Assembly (NCBI GenBank): GCA_024636405.1 | Contig: JAGXHC010000191.1 | Location: 1-10,156, forward strand | Direction of reading: 5' to 3' | Length of the DNA: 10,156 bases | From: Sulfitobacter sp. | Lineage (GTDB): Bacteria; Pseudomonadota; Alphaproteobacteria; Rhodobacterales; Rhodobacteraceae | Shown here: positions 1 to 7,047 of the stretch, piece after piece | How the letters are laid out: the number at the start of each line of letters is the position of its first letter | Position numbering within the stretch: position 1 is the first letter of the stretch | Position numbers and translations under genes: made by a program | The notes under the pieces: model-generated | Database searches by the model: none | The model's input: only the letters and a program-made list of their open reading frames with translations | Told to the model about the DNA's origin: nothing

Positions 1-1435
1 AAGCTTCCTCGATGGTGACGCATTGGTTTGCGTCCATCACCGTGCCGTTCCATGTTTTACGGGTGACCATGTTGTAGATGTTCGGCCACGGATCTGGCTT
101 GCATACGGGCGCATCGCTGCCAGTGGCGGGTTTGAACCCCATGTCTGTCCAGGTCCGCAATGGATAGCTTGCCTTGGCGCGGTCCTCGCCCAGCACGGCA
201 ATATAGCTGTTGCCGAAGTCATAGATAAAAACCTGTTGCGGCACCGGTAAAATCCCCGCCGCCTTCATCCGTTTGTGCTGTGCATCATCGGAAAATCCGC
301 AATGCTCAATTCGGTGGCGGTGCTTTTGATCGGGGTGCGCTGCGTTGGCCTTTTCGTACGACGTGATCAATTGCTCGATCGCGCCGTCCCCAATCGCATG
401 GCACGCCATCTGATAGCCCATGCCGACATAGTCGTGCACCATTTCATCAAGCTGCTCATCCGGCAGGATCTGCACGCCTGTCTCATTGTCGTCGCCCAGA
501 TAGGGTTGGCGCATCCACGCGGTGCGACCGCCCGCCGATCCATCAAGAAAGATCTTCACCGCGCCGACGCGGAGCATCTCGTCCCCCACGCCCGACACCA
601 GCCCGGCGTCAAAACACTCCTTCACGATGGAGGTGCGCCCCGGATCCCCCAGCAGCACCTGCCAGGCACGCACCGGCAGCCGCCCGTCCCGCTTGGCGAT
701 GTGATAGGCCTTTATCTCATCAAATCCACCGGCCATGCCCACGGCTGCGTCCATGCATGACGTGATCCCCTGCGACAGCAAATATTTCCCGGCCAGCTCC
801 GCCGCGTCGATCAGTTCTTCGACTGTTGGCTTTGGCGGCGCATTGCGCAGCAACCCCTGCGCGTTCTCCGCAAATAACCCGGTCAGTCGCCCGTTCAGCT
901 TTTCGATCAGACCACCAGAGGGCACCGGCGTGCTTTCGTCCACGCCGGCCATTTCCATCGCCTTGGAGTTGCCAAGCGTGACGTGACCACAGGCACGCAC
1001 AAGCACAACGCCATGATCTGGGGCCGCTTCGTCCAGTTCGCTCCGGTCGGGGTGCCGACCGATGTCCAACTTGACCTGATCGTAACCCCGCGCCATGACC
1101 CAGCCCCCCTTGGGGGTCTGGGCGGCGCGTTCCGCGATTGCCTTTTGCAAAGATTTGAGCGTCTGATGCGCACCGGGGCTGGCATCGACCCAGCCCATGC
1201 TGATCCCAAGTGGCATCAAATGCAGGTGATCGTCGTTCAGACCGGGCGTGGCGAACCGGCCTTCCAGGTCGATGATCTGCGTATCCGGTCCTTTGAGCGC
1301 CATCATCTCGGCGGTGTCGCCGGTTGCCAGAATCCGGCCCTGCCAGATTGCCAAAGCCTGGCAAATGCCCGGATCATAGCCACGCCATATTGTGCCATTG
1401 TGAAGAATCATATCGGCAGCGACCGTGGTGGGCAT
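1..1435 (-). CDS. YtcJ-type metal-dependent amidohydrolase (Amidohydro_3), C-terminus cut by window edge
   Basis: A reading frame of 478 codons stays open from an ATG at 1435 to the window edge. Family members are usually about 540 residues, so roughly the last 60 are missing. Seen in order: an N-terminal beta-sandwich segment (residues 1-63), the metal motif DDHLHL (H70, H72), VKIFLDGSAGGRTA (293-306; K294 is the likely carboxylated lysine), CHAIGDGA (H346), RHRIEH (H378) and GSDAP (D441). These are the hallmark motifs of Amidohydro_3, which includes YtcJ proteins and N-substituted formamide deformylase. The family hydrolyses C-N bonds with one or two divalent metals. The exact substrate is unknown; a deformylase role would suit the acetamidase/formamidase nearby but is only an inference. 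The start is supported by the purine-rich site GAGGGGAG six bases upstream. No signal peptide is seen, so it is probably cytoplasmic. It is transcribed divergently from the P1 peptidase. Confidence 0.93.
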   Translation of the reverse strand, partial: MPTTVAADMILHNGTIWRGYDPGICQALAIWQGRILATGDTAEMMALKGPDTQIIDLEGRFATPGLNDDHLHLMPLGISMGWVDASPGAHQTLKSLQKAIAERAAQTPKGGWVMARGYDQVKLDIGRHPDRSELDEAAPDHGVVLVRACGHVTLGNSKAMEMAGVDESTPVPSGGLIEKLNGRLTGLFAENAQGLLRNAPPKPTVEELIDAAELAGKYLLSQGITSCMDAAVGMAGGFDEIKAYHIAKRDGRLPVRAWQVLLGDPGRTSIVKECFDAGLVSGVGDEMLRVGAVKIFLDGSAGGRTAWMRQPYLGDDNETGVQILPDEQLDEMVHDYVGMGYQMACHAIGDGAIEQLITSYEKANAAHPDQKHRHRIEHCGFSDDAQHKRMKAAGILPVPQQVFIYDFGNSYIAVLGEDRAKASYPLRTWTDMGFKPATGSDAPVCKPDPWPNIYNMVTRKTWNGTVMDANQCVTIEEA

Positions 1436-1441
1436 TGGCGA

Positions 1442-1449
1442 CTCCCCTC
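1442..1449 (-). promoter_or_regulatory. Ribosome binding site of the YtcJ-type amidohydrolase
   Basis: On the minus strand GAGGGGAG lies six bases before the ATG at 1435. It is a strong Shine-Dalgarno match and fixes the start of the edge-truncated gene. Confidence 0.7.
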
Positions 1450-1544
1450 GTCTATCCCCTTGTTGCAGCAATCTTTGCGCGCCCGCGTAGAAAAGGCAAA
1501 AGGAATCATTTCTAAATGCAAACAGGTTCAACTATCCGTGAGCC

Positions 1545-1555
1545 AGGACGGAGAG
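1545..1555 (+). promoter_or_regulatory. Ribosome binding site of the P1 peptidase
   Basis: AGGACGGAGAG contains GGAG at 1550-1553, seven bases before the ATG at 1561. This supports 1561 over the in-frame ATG at 1516, because 1561 also places the conserved P1 N-terminus (RLRDSGI) close to the start. Confidence 0.55.
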
Positions 1556-1560
1556 CGGCG

Positions 1561-2556
1561 ATGAATGACACGCGGATGTCACCCTCCCGACTGCGAGACA
1601 GCGGGATCATTATCGGCAGGTATCGGGCCGGAAGCCTGAACGCGATCACCGATGTGGCGGGCGTTATGGTCGGTCACTGTACCCTTATCCAAGGGGACAG
1701 GACCCGCACCGGGGCAACCGCGATTCTGCCGCACGGGGGCAATAATTTCGCACTCAAGTCACCTGCCGGCCTCGCCGTACTGAACGGCTTTGGCAAATTC
1801 GTCGGCGCCACCCAGATCAAGGAGTTGGGTGAGATTGAGACGCCTATTCTGCTGACCAACACGCTCGCTACGGGCCGCGCGATTGACGCGTTGATCGCAT
1901 ATACTCTGGCGCATCCGGAAAACGCCGATGTGGTGTCGATCAATGCTGTGGTCGGGGAAACCAACGACAGCCGCCTCAACGATATCCGCGCAGCACGGCC
2001 AACATCGGACGAGATGGCGCAGGCGCTGGTTGCTGCGCGCAACGGTCCGGTCGCTGAAGGCGCGTGCGGTGCGGGGACCGGAACCGTTGCATTCGGTCTC
2101 AAGGGTGGGATCGGCACCGCGTCGCGTCTGGTCGGTGACCATACGTTGGGCATATTGGTCCAATCCAATTTTGGCGGCGCGCTTCGAATTGACGGACGCG
2201 CCGTCCGGGACGCCCCCAAGGATGCAGATACCGACGGCTCCATCGTGATCATTGCCGCCACCGACGCGCCCGTGTCGCCGCGCAATCTGGAACGGCTGGC
2301 ACGGCGCTGTTTTGGTGGGCTGGCGCGGACCGGTGCCGCCCTAAGCAATGGGTCAGGCGACTATGCGCTGGCATTTTCGACCTGCCGCGACGCAACCGCC
2401 ACACTGCAAAATGACGCAATGTCGCCGCTGTTCGAAGCTGCGATTGAGGCGACCGAGGAGGCGATCGTGAATTCGCTCCTGATGGCCACAGACATGGTCG
2501 GCTATGATGCTGCCAGTCACAGATCTAACCATGTGTCGGCGCTAAGGTTGCCATGA
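1561..2556 (+). CDS. P1-family (S58) self-processing peptidase, DmpA/BapA-like
   Basis: The product is 331 residues from ATG 1561, or 346 from ATG 1516. P1 hallmarks in order: RLRDSGI near the N-terminus, NAITDVAGVMVGH (27-39), VVGETNDSRLND (130-141), GAGTGT (170-175), KGGIGTASR (181-189), LVQSNFGG (199-206), DGSIVIIAATDAP (225-237) and SNGSGDYALAFST (262-274). Known members are made as one chain, cut themselves before a serine, and act as L-aminopeptidase/D-Ala-esterase-amidases or beta-aminopeptidases. By spacing to the published catalytic Ser250/Ser288/Glu290, the matching residues here are S227, S265 and D267. This would give a Gly226-Ser227 cleavage, with alpha chain 1-226 and beta chain 227-331. 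That mapping is inferred from spacing, not from an alignment. The protein is a little shorter than DmpA (about 375 residues). No signal peptide is seen. Its stop codon overlaps the next gene by four bases. Confidence 0.92.
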   Translation: MNDTRMSPSRLRDSGIIIGRYRAGSLNAITDVAGVMVGHCTLIQGDRTRTGATAILPHGGNNFALKSPAGLAVLNGFGKFVGATQIKELGEIETPILLTNTLATGRAIDALIAYTLAHPENADVVSINAVVGETNDSRLNDIRAARPTSDEMAQALVAARNGPVAEGACGAGTGTVAFGLKGGIGTASRLVGDHTLGILVQSNFGGALRIDGRAVRDAPKDADTDGSIVIIAATDAPVSPRNLERLARRCFGGLARTGAALSNGSGDYALAFSTCRDATATLQNDAMSPLFEAAIEATEEAIVNSLLMATDMVGYDAASHRSNHVSALRLP

Positions 2557-3185
2557 CCATCGGCATCGCAGCGTTTGGGCCGCATGCCGGTGCGGCCGTC
2601 CTTGCCGCATGGGCCGCAGCCGAGGCGGCGGGCAGCGGTGCCATCGGTGGATTTGCAGTTTTCACCGTGCTGACCGACAAGAGCCGCCTGCTTAGTGTAG
2701 AGTGCCAGCGTGGCGGGCTTGTCGCAATCCGGCGTAACGGGTTCCCAGACGAGATGGCGCACGCACCAGTGGCCGCAATCATCACCTCCGGCCCGGATCG
2801 CCCCCTGCCGTTATCGCAGTTTTTGGTGGCTGGAAATTCGGCTCTGATCACCGGCCATCGCCTGCCAAATCTCATGGGGGCGGACGAAATGCCCGTGAAC
2901 AACACAGCGCTGCGGCTGATCGAAAAGGGCATGTCCGCCAAGGACGCCGTGATGACGGTTTGCCGTGACAATCCATCACTGGACGCCGCGCTGATCGCGG
3001 TCACCCGCGATGCAATCGGAATGGCCGAAACCGCAACCGTCCGCAAACGCGACGACCGGGGTCAGATGCTGGTGCTGGAACAAGACCGCGGTCTGGCCCT
3101 GCTGCACAATTCAATTTTTCCTGTGACGGGGTTCGCGGATCATGTGGCGCGGGCCGGAATGAAGGGATTTACGCAAAGTCCTTGA
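2553..3185 (+). CDS. Uncharacterised protein coupled to P1 peptidase (possibly DUF6963)
   Basis: The product is 210 residues. The start codon shares ATGA with the peptidase stop, so translation is probably coupled. The N-terminus (MTIGIAAFGPHAGAA) leads into an Ala/Gly-rich stretch to about residue 40. It lacks a clean hydrophobic core with a cleavage site, so it does not look like a signal peptide. Other visible segments are a central GNSALITGHRLPNLMGAD region (about 94-111) and the C-terminal ALLHNSIFPVTGFADH (about 184-199). From memory this resembles the unknown-function family DUF6963, but I cannot confirm the name. No catalytic motif is recognisable. Coupling suggests it partners, matures or regulates the P1 peptidase, or acts on the same compound; this is inference. 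The last 17 bases overlap the end of the convergent deacylase gene. Confidence 0.85.
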   Translation: MTIGIAAFGPHAGAAVLAAWAAAEAAGSGAIGGFAVFTVLTDKSRLLSVECQRGGLVAIRRNGFPDEMAHAPVAAIITSGPDRPLPLSQFLVAGNSALITGHRLPNLMGADEMPVNNTALRLIEKGMSAKDAVMTVCRDNPSLDAALIAVTRDAIGMAETATVRKRDDRGQMLVLEQDRGLALLHNSIFPVTGFADHVARAGMKGFTQSP

Positions 3186-4629
3186 TCGCCAGATCGCTGT
3201 TGCGCAACACACGCCCGGCCCGCGACCCTGTGGTCGCCTCCCCGTCAAAGGCCTGTGTTCCATTGACCCAGACGCCCCTGATCCCCGCCGCCGTGCGCGT
3301 TGGATGCTCGAAATCCGATGTGTCCTGAATGGTGCCGGGATCGAACAGCACCATATCCGCCAAGGCACCTTCGTGCAGCACCCCGCGTCCGGTCAGCCCA
3401 AACCGGCTGGCGGGCAACGACGTCATACGCCGCACGGCTTCGGCCAAACCGAACAGTTTCACGTCGCGCACGTAATGTCCCAACACACGTGGAAAGGTGC
3501 CCCACAGACGCGGATGGGGCCGGGTGTCATGCGGCAACCCGTCGGAACCCACCATCGTCAGCGGAAATTGCAAAACCCGCCGCACGTCATCTTCGGACAT
3601 CGAAAAATAGACGGCCCCAGCAGGCAGCAACCGTTCTGCCGCCGCCACCCTGCTGCACCCCATCTCAGCGGCAATATCCGTCAACTCGCGCCCGGCCAGA
3701 TCGGGCCGCGCGGTCGACCATGTGATCAGGATGCGGTCAATCTGCAAGGCACGGCGTGGCTCAAGCACCGTAGAGGGCGCCATGTAGGGATAGACATCCA
3801 GCGACAGCGGTTGCTGACGCGCGCGGGCTGCGATCACAGGCAAAGTTTGCTTGGTACGGCCGTGATTGCGTTTGTCAGTGACCTTGTGATGCGACAGCAG
3901 CACCGGCACGTCCGCCTTTATCCCGATCTCGAACGCCTCTTCCATCGCGTCGAGCACATGATCTGCCTCATCGCGCAAATGCGTCGTGTACAGCCCGTTG
4001 TACCGCGCCAAAGGTTCAGCCACCGCCAGCACTTCGGCGGTCGATGCAGCATTGCCAGGCGCGTAATACAAACCCGTCGACAGGCCGACCGCGCCGTCCT
4101 CCAATGACTGGTCCAGCAGATCGCGCATCGCCCGCGCCTCCGGACCGGTCGCAGTACGGTCCAGCCGGTCCATCGTGGCAAGTCTCAATGTAGTATGACC
4201 TACCAGACCGACCACGTTCACCGCCGTTCCTGCGTCGCTCACGGCCTTGAGGTAATCACCGTAGCGCGCAAACAGGTCGCTGCGTCCTTGTGCGATCAGA
4301 TCAAGCGGTGGCACGACGTTTGCGTGTCCCGGCAACGGGCCCAGCGAAATGCCGCAATTGCCAACGACGACCGTTGTGACCCCCTGACTGATCTTGGCCG
4401 TCATGTCCGACGCGATCACCGCACGGTCGTCATGGGTATGCACATCGACAAATCCCGGTGCAAGGGCAAGCCCGCGGCCATCGACCTCACGGGTTCCGCC
4501 GCCTTCAATACTGTCGGCGATCCGCACGATACAATCTTTTTTCACGGCTACACTGGCGGTGCGCGGCTCGGCGCCTGTGCCGTCAATCAGCGCAACATCA
4601 TGAAAAACAAGATCGTGGACCTGGACCAT
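3169..4629 (-). CDS. N-acyl-D-amino-acid deacylase (D-aminoacylase family)
   Basis: The product is 486 residues, the usual size for this family (about 480-500). The family removes the acyl group from N-acyl-D-amino acids, giving a D-amino acid and a carboxylate. Seen: PGFVDVHTHDD (58-68; H64, H66), GVTTVVVGNCGIS (83-95; C92), EDGAVGLSTGLYYAPG (177-192), TTHLRDEADHV (215-225; H217), VLLSHHK (243-249; H247) and MVGSDGLPHD (359-368; D363). These match the zinc ligands and catalytic residues described for Alcaligenes D-aminoacylase (His67, His69, Cys96, His220, His250, Asp366) with an offset of three or four, so all key residues are present. The C-terminal NPHPRLWGTFPRVLG-like region, here HPRLWGTFPRVLGHYVR, is also typical. 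ATG 4629 is preferred over ATG 4671 because GGAG lies eight bases upstream and conserved sequence begins there. Acyl and side-chain preference (Asp, Glu or neutral) cannot be told. It is the last gene of the minus-strand run. Confidence 0.95.
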   Translation of the reverse strand: MVQVHDLVFHDVALIDGTGAEPRTASVAVKKDCIVRIADSIEGGGTREVDGRGLALAPGFVDVHTHDDRAVIASDMTAKISQGVTTVVVGNCGISLGPLPGHANVVPPLDLIAQGRSDLFARYGDYLKAVSDAGTAVNVVGLVGHTTLRLATMDRLDRTATGPEARAMRDLLDQSLEDGAVGLSTGLYYAPGNAASTAEVLAVAEPLARYNGLYTTHLRDEADHVLDAMEEAFEIGIKADVPVLLSHHKVTDKRNHGRTKQTLPVIAARARQQPLSLDVYPYMAPSTVLEPRRALQIDRILITWSTARPDLAGRELTDIAAEMGCSRVAAAERLLPAGAVYFSMSEDDVRRVLQFPLTMVGSDGLPHDTRPHPRLWGTFPRVLGHYVRDVKLFGLAEAVRRMTSLPASRFGLTGRGVLHEGALADMVLFDPGTIQDTSDFEHPTRTAAGIRGVWVNGTQAFDGEATTGSRAGRVLRNSDLAIKDFA

Positions 4630-4856
4630 GTTCGCAACTCCATGTGGGTTGAATGAACAAGGTGCGCGCAACTCCGCAACCGGTCAAGCCACACCAGCAG
4701 ATTGGAACGCGCCCGTCACTCCGCAAAGTGCAGTCTCAAATGACTACGAACATTTGGGCGAACATAAGTCAGTGTATCCGGATCAGATTTCTCGGCCACC
4801 ATCACCAGCGATCCGGGGATAAAACCTCGGATGTCGGAGTTTGCCCGTCCCCACAA
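4630..4856. other. Intergenic region between acetamidase and D-aminoacylase
   Basis: A 227-bp gap between two same-strand genes. After the acetamidase stop (TGA at 4857-4859) the same frame stays open for 46 more codons to TGA at 4716-4718. Its third-position GC is only about half, lower than expected for coding sequence here, and I recognise no family. No clear terminator hairpin with a T-run and no convincing promoter were found, though the size allows a promoter for the deacylase. Confidence 0.5.
4638..4641 (-). promoter_or_regulatory. Ribosome binding site of the D-aminoacylase
   Basis: GGAG on the minus strand sits eight bases before ATG 4629. It decides against the longer frame from ATG 4671, which would add 14 residues with no family resemblance. 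Confidence 0.6.
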
Positions 4857-5798
4857 TCAGCCCGCAGCAAGCAAGGATTTTGCCATCATCATATGCACGC
4901 CCTTTTCGCGGTTGACCGTCTGTGTGATGCGCAGATCACCGGCGATACTGCACAGCATATACGCATCCTCGCGGCTGATGCCTGCCCGCTGTGACACAAG
5001 GCTGATCATATCGCGCAGGGCCATTTCGACACAGCGGTCAAGATCAGGGGCCATTCCCATGGTGATGTAATGGGTTGGGGTCTCTGCCTGCGGATAAGAG
5101 AGGTCCTGATCTTTCAGGACCGTCAGACGAAACCGCCCCTGAAGTGCGGTTTCGATGGCGGTGACGCATACCTCCCCGTCGCCTTGCGCGCCATGACCAT
5201 CGCCGCAAGAAAACAATGCCCCCTCAGCAAATACAGGCAGATAAAGCGTGGAGCCGCTGATCAGTTCCTTATTATCAATGTTACCTCCATGCGCCCGAGG
5301 TTCAATTGTGGAAATACGGCCCCACGCGGGAGGGGGCGCAACGCCCATCACCCCAAAAAACGGGGCAAGTTCCAATTCAAGCCCCCAAGGCAGCGTGGCA
5401 ATGCCTCTTTCTTTATCAAGCGGTATGATGGTGTGATGCGACTGCGGGAAATCGTAAGGCAGGGTGCCTGCCAAGGGTCGGAAAAAGTTGAAGCCCCAAT
5501 CCTGACGCAAGCAAACGTCCAGAATATCAATGCGCAGCACGTCACCGGGCAATGCACCTGATACTGCAACTGGCCCGGTCAAAAGATGACCCGGAATAGA
5601 CGGCACGCCTGCCGCATGTAGGTCCAGCAACTCGGGAGGCACATAAAATCCGGCAGGCGGCAAGTTATTGGGTCCGCCTGAAACAGTGTTGATAATGATT
5701 TCATCGCCACTTTGGATCGTTACGGCCGGTGCAAGTGTGGCATCGAAAAACCCCCAGTGGCAGGTTTGTGTAGATGCGTTCAAAATCTCATGCGTCAT
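4857..5798 (-). CDS. Acetamidase/formamidase (FmdA/AmdA family)
   Basis: The product is 313 residues from ATG 5798. The family hydrolyses short aliphatic amides (formamide, acetamide) to the acid and ammonia. Hallmarks are HGGNID (170-175) and GDGHGAQGDGEV (199-210), the glycine-rich metal-site segments of FmdA/AmdA. An N-terminal beta-rich part (GDEIIINTVSGG) precedes them. Length agrees with the shorter bacterial members of about 300-320 residues; the methylotroph FmdA type is nearer 400. A longer frame from TTG 5825 exists, but ATG 5798 has GAGG eight bases upstream. In this locus it could clear a formamide or acetamide released by another amidohydrolase, or act on a larger amide; the sequence does not decide. 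A candidate promoter and inverted repeat lie just upstream, so it may be expressed separately from the genes before it. Confidence 0.93.
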   Translation of the reverse strand: MTHEILNASTQTCHWGFFDATLAPAVTIQSGDEIIINTVSGGPNNLPPAGFYVPPELLDLHAAGVPSIPGHLLTGPVAVSGALPGDVLRIDILDVCLRQDWGFNFFRPLAGTLPYDFPQSHHTIIPLDKERGIATLPWGLELELAPFFGVMGVAPPPAWGRISTIEPRAHGGNIDNKELISGSTLYLPVFAEGALFSCGDGHGAQGDGEVCVTAIETALQGRFRLTVLKDQDLSYPQAETPTHYITMGMAPDLDRCVEMALRDMISLVSQRAGISREDAYMLCSIAGDLRITQTVNREKGVHMMMAKSLLAAG

Positions 5799-5806
5799 CG
5801 CGCCAA

Positions 5807-5810
5807 CCTC
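5807..5810 (-). promoter_or_regulatory. Ribosome binding site of the acetamidase/formamidase
   Basis: GAGG (in AATGAGG) on the minus strand, eight bases before ATG 5798. It supports this start over TTG 5825. Confidence 0.55.
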
Positions 5811-5833
5811 ATTGTCCAATCGCAACCGATGTT

Positions 5834-5862
5834 ACGATAATGTGCGTCGTTCACCATATGAA
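5834..5862 (-). promoter_or_regulatory. Candidate sigma-70-type promoter for the acetamidase gene
   Basis: On the minus strand TTCATA (5862-5857) is followed after 17 bases by TATCGT (5839-5834). Each hexamer matches the consensus at four of six positions, with ideal spacing. The leader to ATG 5798 would be about 30 bases. It is a weak match found by eye. Confidence 0.3.
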
Positions 5863-5878
5863 ATGTCTGAATTCATAT
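5856..5878. repeat. Inverted repeat, operator-like, upstream of acetamidase gene
   Basis: ATATGAA at 5856-5862 and TTCATAT at 5872-5878 are perfect inverted arms of seven bases with a nine-base spacer. The proximal arm overlaps the candidate -35 element, which is the geometry of a repressor operator. The arms are AT-rich in otherwise GC-rich DNA. It is too AT-rich and lacks a T-run to be a good terminator. Confidence 0.4.
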
Positions 5879-5900
5879 CCATAACAGGCGTCCCTCAAGT

Positions 5901-6869
5901 TCATCTGGCGCAGCGATGTGCCAAAATACCTTCGACCAGGATTTGAACGCGAAGCGCCTCTTGCACAGTCGCCAGTCTGTTTGGCTTGCCTGCCATTAAA
6001 AGCACCAGATCATCCAACTGCGCATTCAGGCTTGTCGCCCTTGTATCAGCAAGACTTGGCTTTATGGCCACGAATTTATCGCCGTGTGATACGGCATCCT
6101 GGGAGAATTCGGAAATTCGGCGGCTTGATGTGGACCCCTTGATCGTCACTTCCTGCCGGTCCGGTTGCGCACCGCCGACGCTGCCCATGATCGTGACAGG
6201 CAGGCCCGCTTTATTGACCAGCCGAGCAGCAACATGCGTTTCGCACAGATCGCCACCTTTGGGATATTCGGCATGCGCCCAGACCAGTTCCAATGGTCCC
6301 AGAATACGTTCGCTGAAGAACAGAAAATGCGAAATCACCTCTCGCGTCATGCCGCCTTCGTCACGAAAACGCAGCCAATCCGCCGCCTTTTGCCAAGTGC
6401 GCGGCCAATTTGCGTAGGTTACGATGATGTCCACGCCCATAAGCTGACCCAGTTCGCCTGCATCTACTGAGGTCCGCACATCGGTCAAGGCGGCGCCCGC
6501 CGCTTGGGTAAAGTTGACAGCCGAAGGCACGCCGGACGACGTGAGTTTCTCGACCAAACTGCGGCTTTCTTCAATATCGATGCCCAGTGGCTTTTCAAGG
6601 AAAACGGCCTTTCCCTGATCCGCCGCAGCCAATGCATAGGCCTTGCGCGGCGCGGGTGGGCAGGCGAGATAGACCAGTTCCGCACTGGCAATCGCGTCTG
6701 CCGCGTTGGCGGTCAGTGTTGCTGACGGTGCCGCTTGTTGTGCGGCCTTGCACGCGACGGTATCCGGGTCCCAAATCGCTTCGACTGAAAATTCCGGGTG
6801 TCGCGTCATATGCTCGAGCATACGCTGGCCCATTATTCCCAACCCGATAACTGCAGTCTTGATCGCCAT
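5901..6869 (-). CDS. Gfo/Idh/MocA-family NAD(P)-dependent oxidoreductase
   Basis: The product is 322 residues. An N-terminal Rossmann fold starts at once (AVIGLGIMG, dinucleotide loop G9-x-G11-x-x-G14). The family motif EKPLGID follows (E92, K93, P94), then an alpha/beta C-terminal domain from about residue 120. Where members usually read GGxxxDxGxH, this protein has GGMTREVISH (172-181). The histidine (H181) is kept, but the aspartate position is Glu177 and the following glycine is Ile179, so the active site is not typical of sugar or inositol dehydrogenases. Most members oxidise or reduce sugars, polyols or related hydroxy/keto compounds. Here it may act on a keto or hydroxy intermediate from the transaminase step; this is inference. 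ATG 6869 is chosen because GGGAGG lies five bases upstream and the Rossmann strand starts at residue 4. A start at 6923 would add 18 unlikely residues. Confidence 0.9.
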   Translation of the reverse strand: MAIKTAVIGLGIMGQRMLEHMTRHPEFSVEAIWDPDTVACKAAQQAAPSATLTANAADAIASAELVYLACPPAPRKAYALAAADQGKAVFLEKPLGIDIEESRSLVEKLTSSGVPSAVNFTQAAGAALTDVRTSVDAGELGQLMGVDIIVTYANWPRTWQKAADWLRFRDEGGMTREVISHFLFFSERILGPLELVWAHAEYPKGGDLCETHVAARLVNKAGLPVTIMGSVGGAQPDRQEVTIKGSTSSRRISEFSQDAVSHGDKFVAIKPSLADTRATSLNAQLDDLVLLMAGKPNRLATVQEALRVQILVEGILAHRCAR

Positions 6870-7047
6870 CCGTGCCTCCCATCTTGACGGTTCATACCAG
6901 TCATACGAAGCCATCATTGGCAACCAGACTTGTCAGGGATCGTGATGGAGACGGTACGAAATCTCCGGCTTCATCCCGGCGCGAAGCGGCCCCGCCCGGT
7001 CAATTTACATCAAAACGTGGCGGTGTACCCCGAACCGGCGAAAACGA
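6870..7047. other. Intergenic region between aminotransferase and oxidoreductase
   Basis: A 178-bp gap between same-strand genes. It holds a short inverted repeat (GCTTC at 6968-6972 and GAAGC at 6983-6987, ten-base loop) without a downstream T-run, so it is not a good intrinsic terminator. On the minus strand TGGTATGAA close to the oxidoreductase resembles an extended -10, but no matching -35 was found. No gene is apparent. Confidence 0.5.
6875..6880 (-). promoter_or_regulatory. Ribosome binding site of the Gfo/Idh/MocA oxidoreductase
   Basis: GGGAGG on the minus strand, five bases before ATG 6869. It is a strong Shine-Dalgarno match that fixes this start. Confidence 0.7.

Larger units (their letters stand above)
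1436..1560. other. Divergent intergenic region
   Basis: This 125-bp spacer lies between the divergent amidohydrolase and P1 peptidase genes and should hold both promoters. I could not recognise a convincing -35/-10 pair in either direction. The only symmetrical element seen is the 12-bp near-palindrome TTGTTGCAGCAA at 1460-1471 (five of six base pairs symmetrical), which could be a regulator half-site pair. A second possible start for the peptidase (ATG at 1516, with AAAAGGA about ten bases upstream) also lies here. Confidence 0.6.

Noticed and set aside
1..6. HindIII site exactly at the window start
   Set aside because: It may reflect how the sequence was cut, but a six-base site is common and lies within coding sequence, so no biological meaning is claimed.
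275..1564. Plus-strand open frames at 275-760 and 983-1564, and a minus-strand frame at 720-1364
   Set aside because: They lie over the amidohydrolase gene at 1-1435 in other frames. That gene has every family motif; the others have none and show the odd composition of shadow frames.
1674..2348. 224-codon minus-strand open frame inside the P1 peptidase
   Set aside because: It is antisense to a well-supported gene and has low-complexity Ala/Arg/Ser/Pro composition.
3304..4107. 267-codon plus-strand open frame
   Set aside because: It is antisense to the D-aminoacylase, is rich in His, Arg and Gln as expected for a shadow of GC-rich coding DNA, and has no recognisable domain or ribosome site.
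6968..6987. Possible terminator hairpin after the aminotransferase gene
   Set aside because: Arms are only five bases, the loop is ten bases and no T-run follows.
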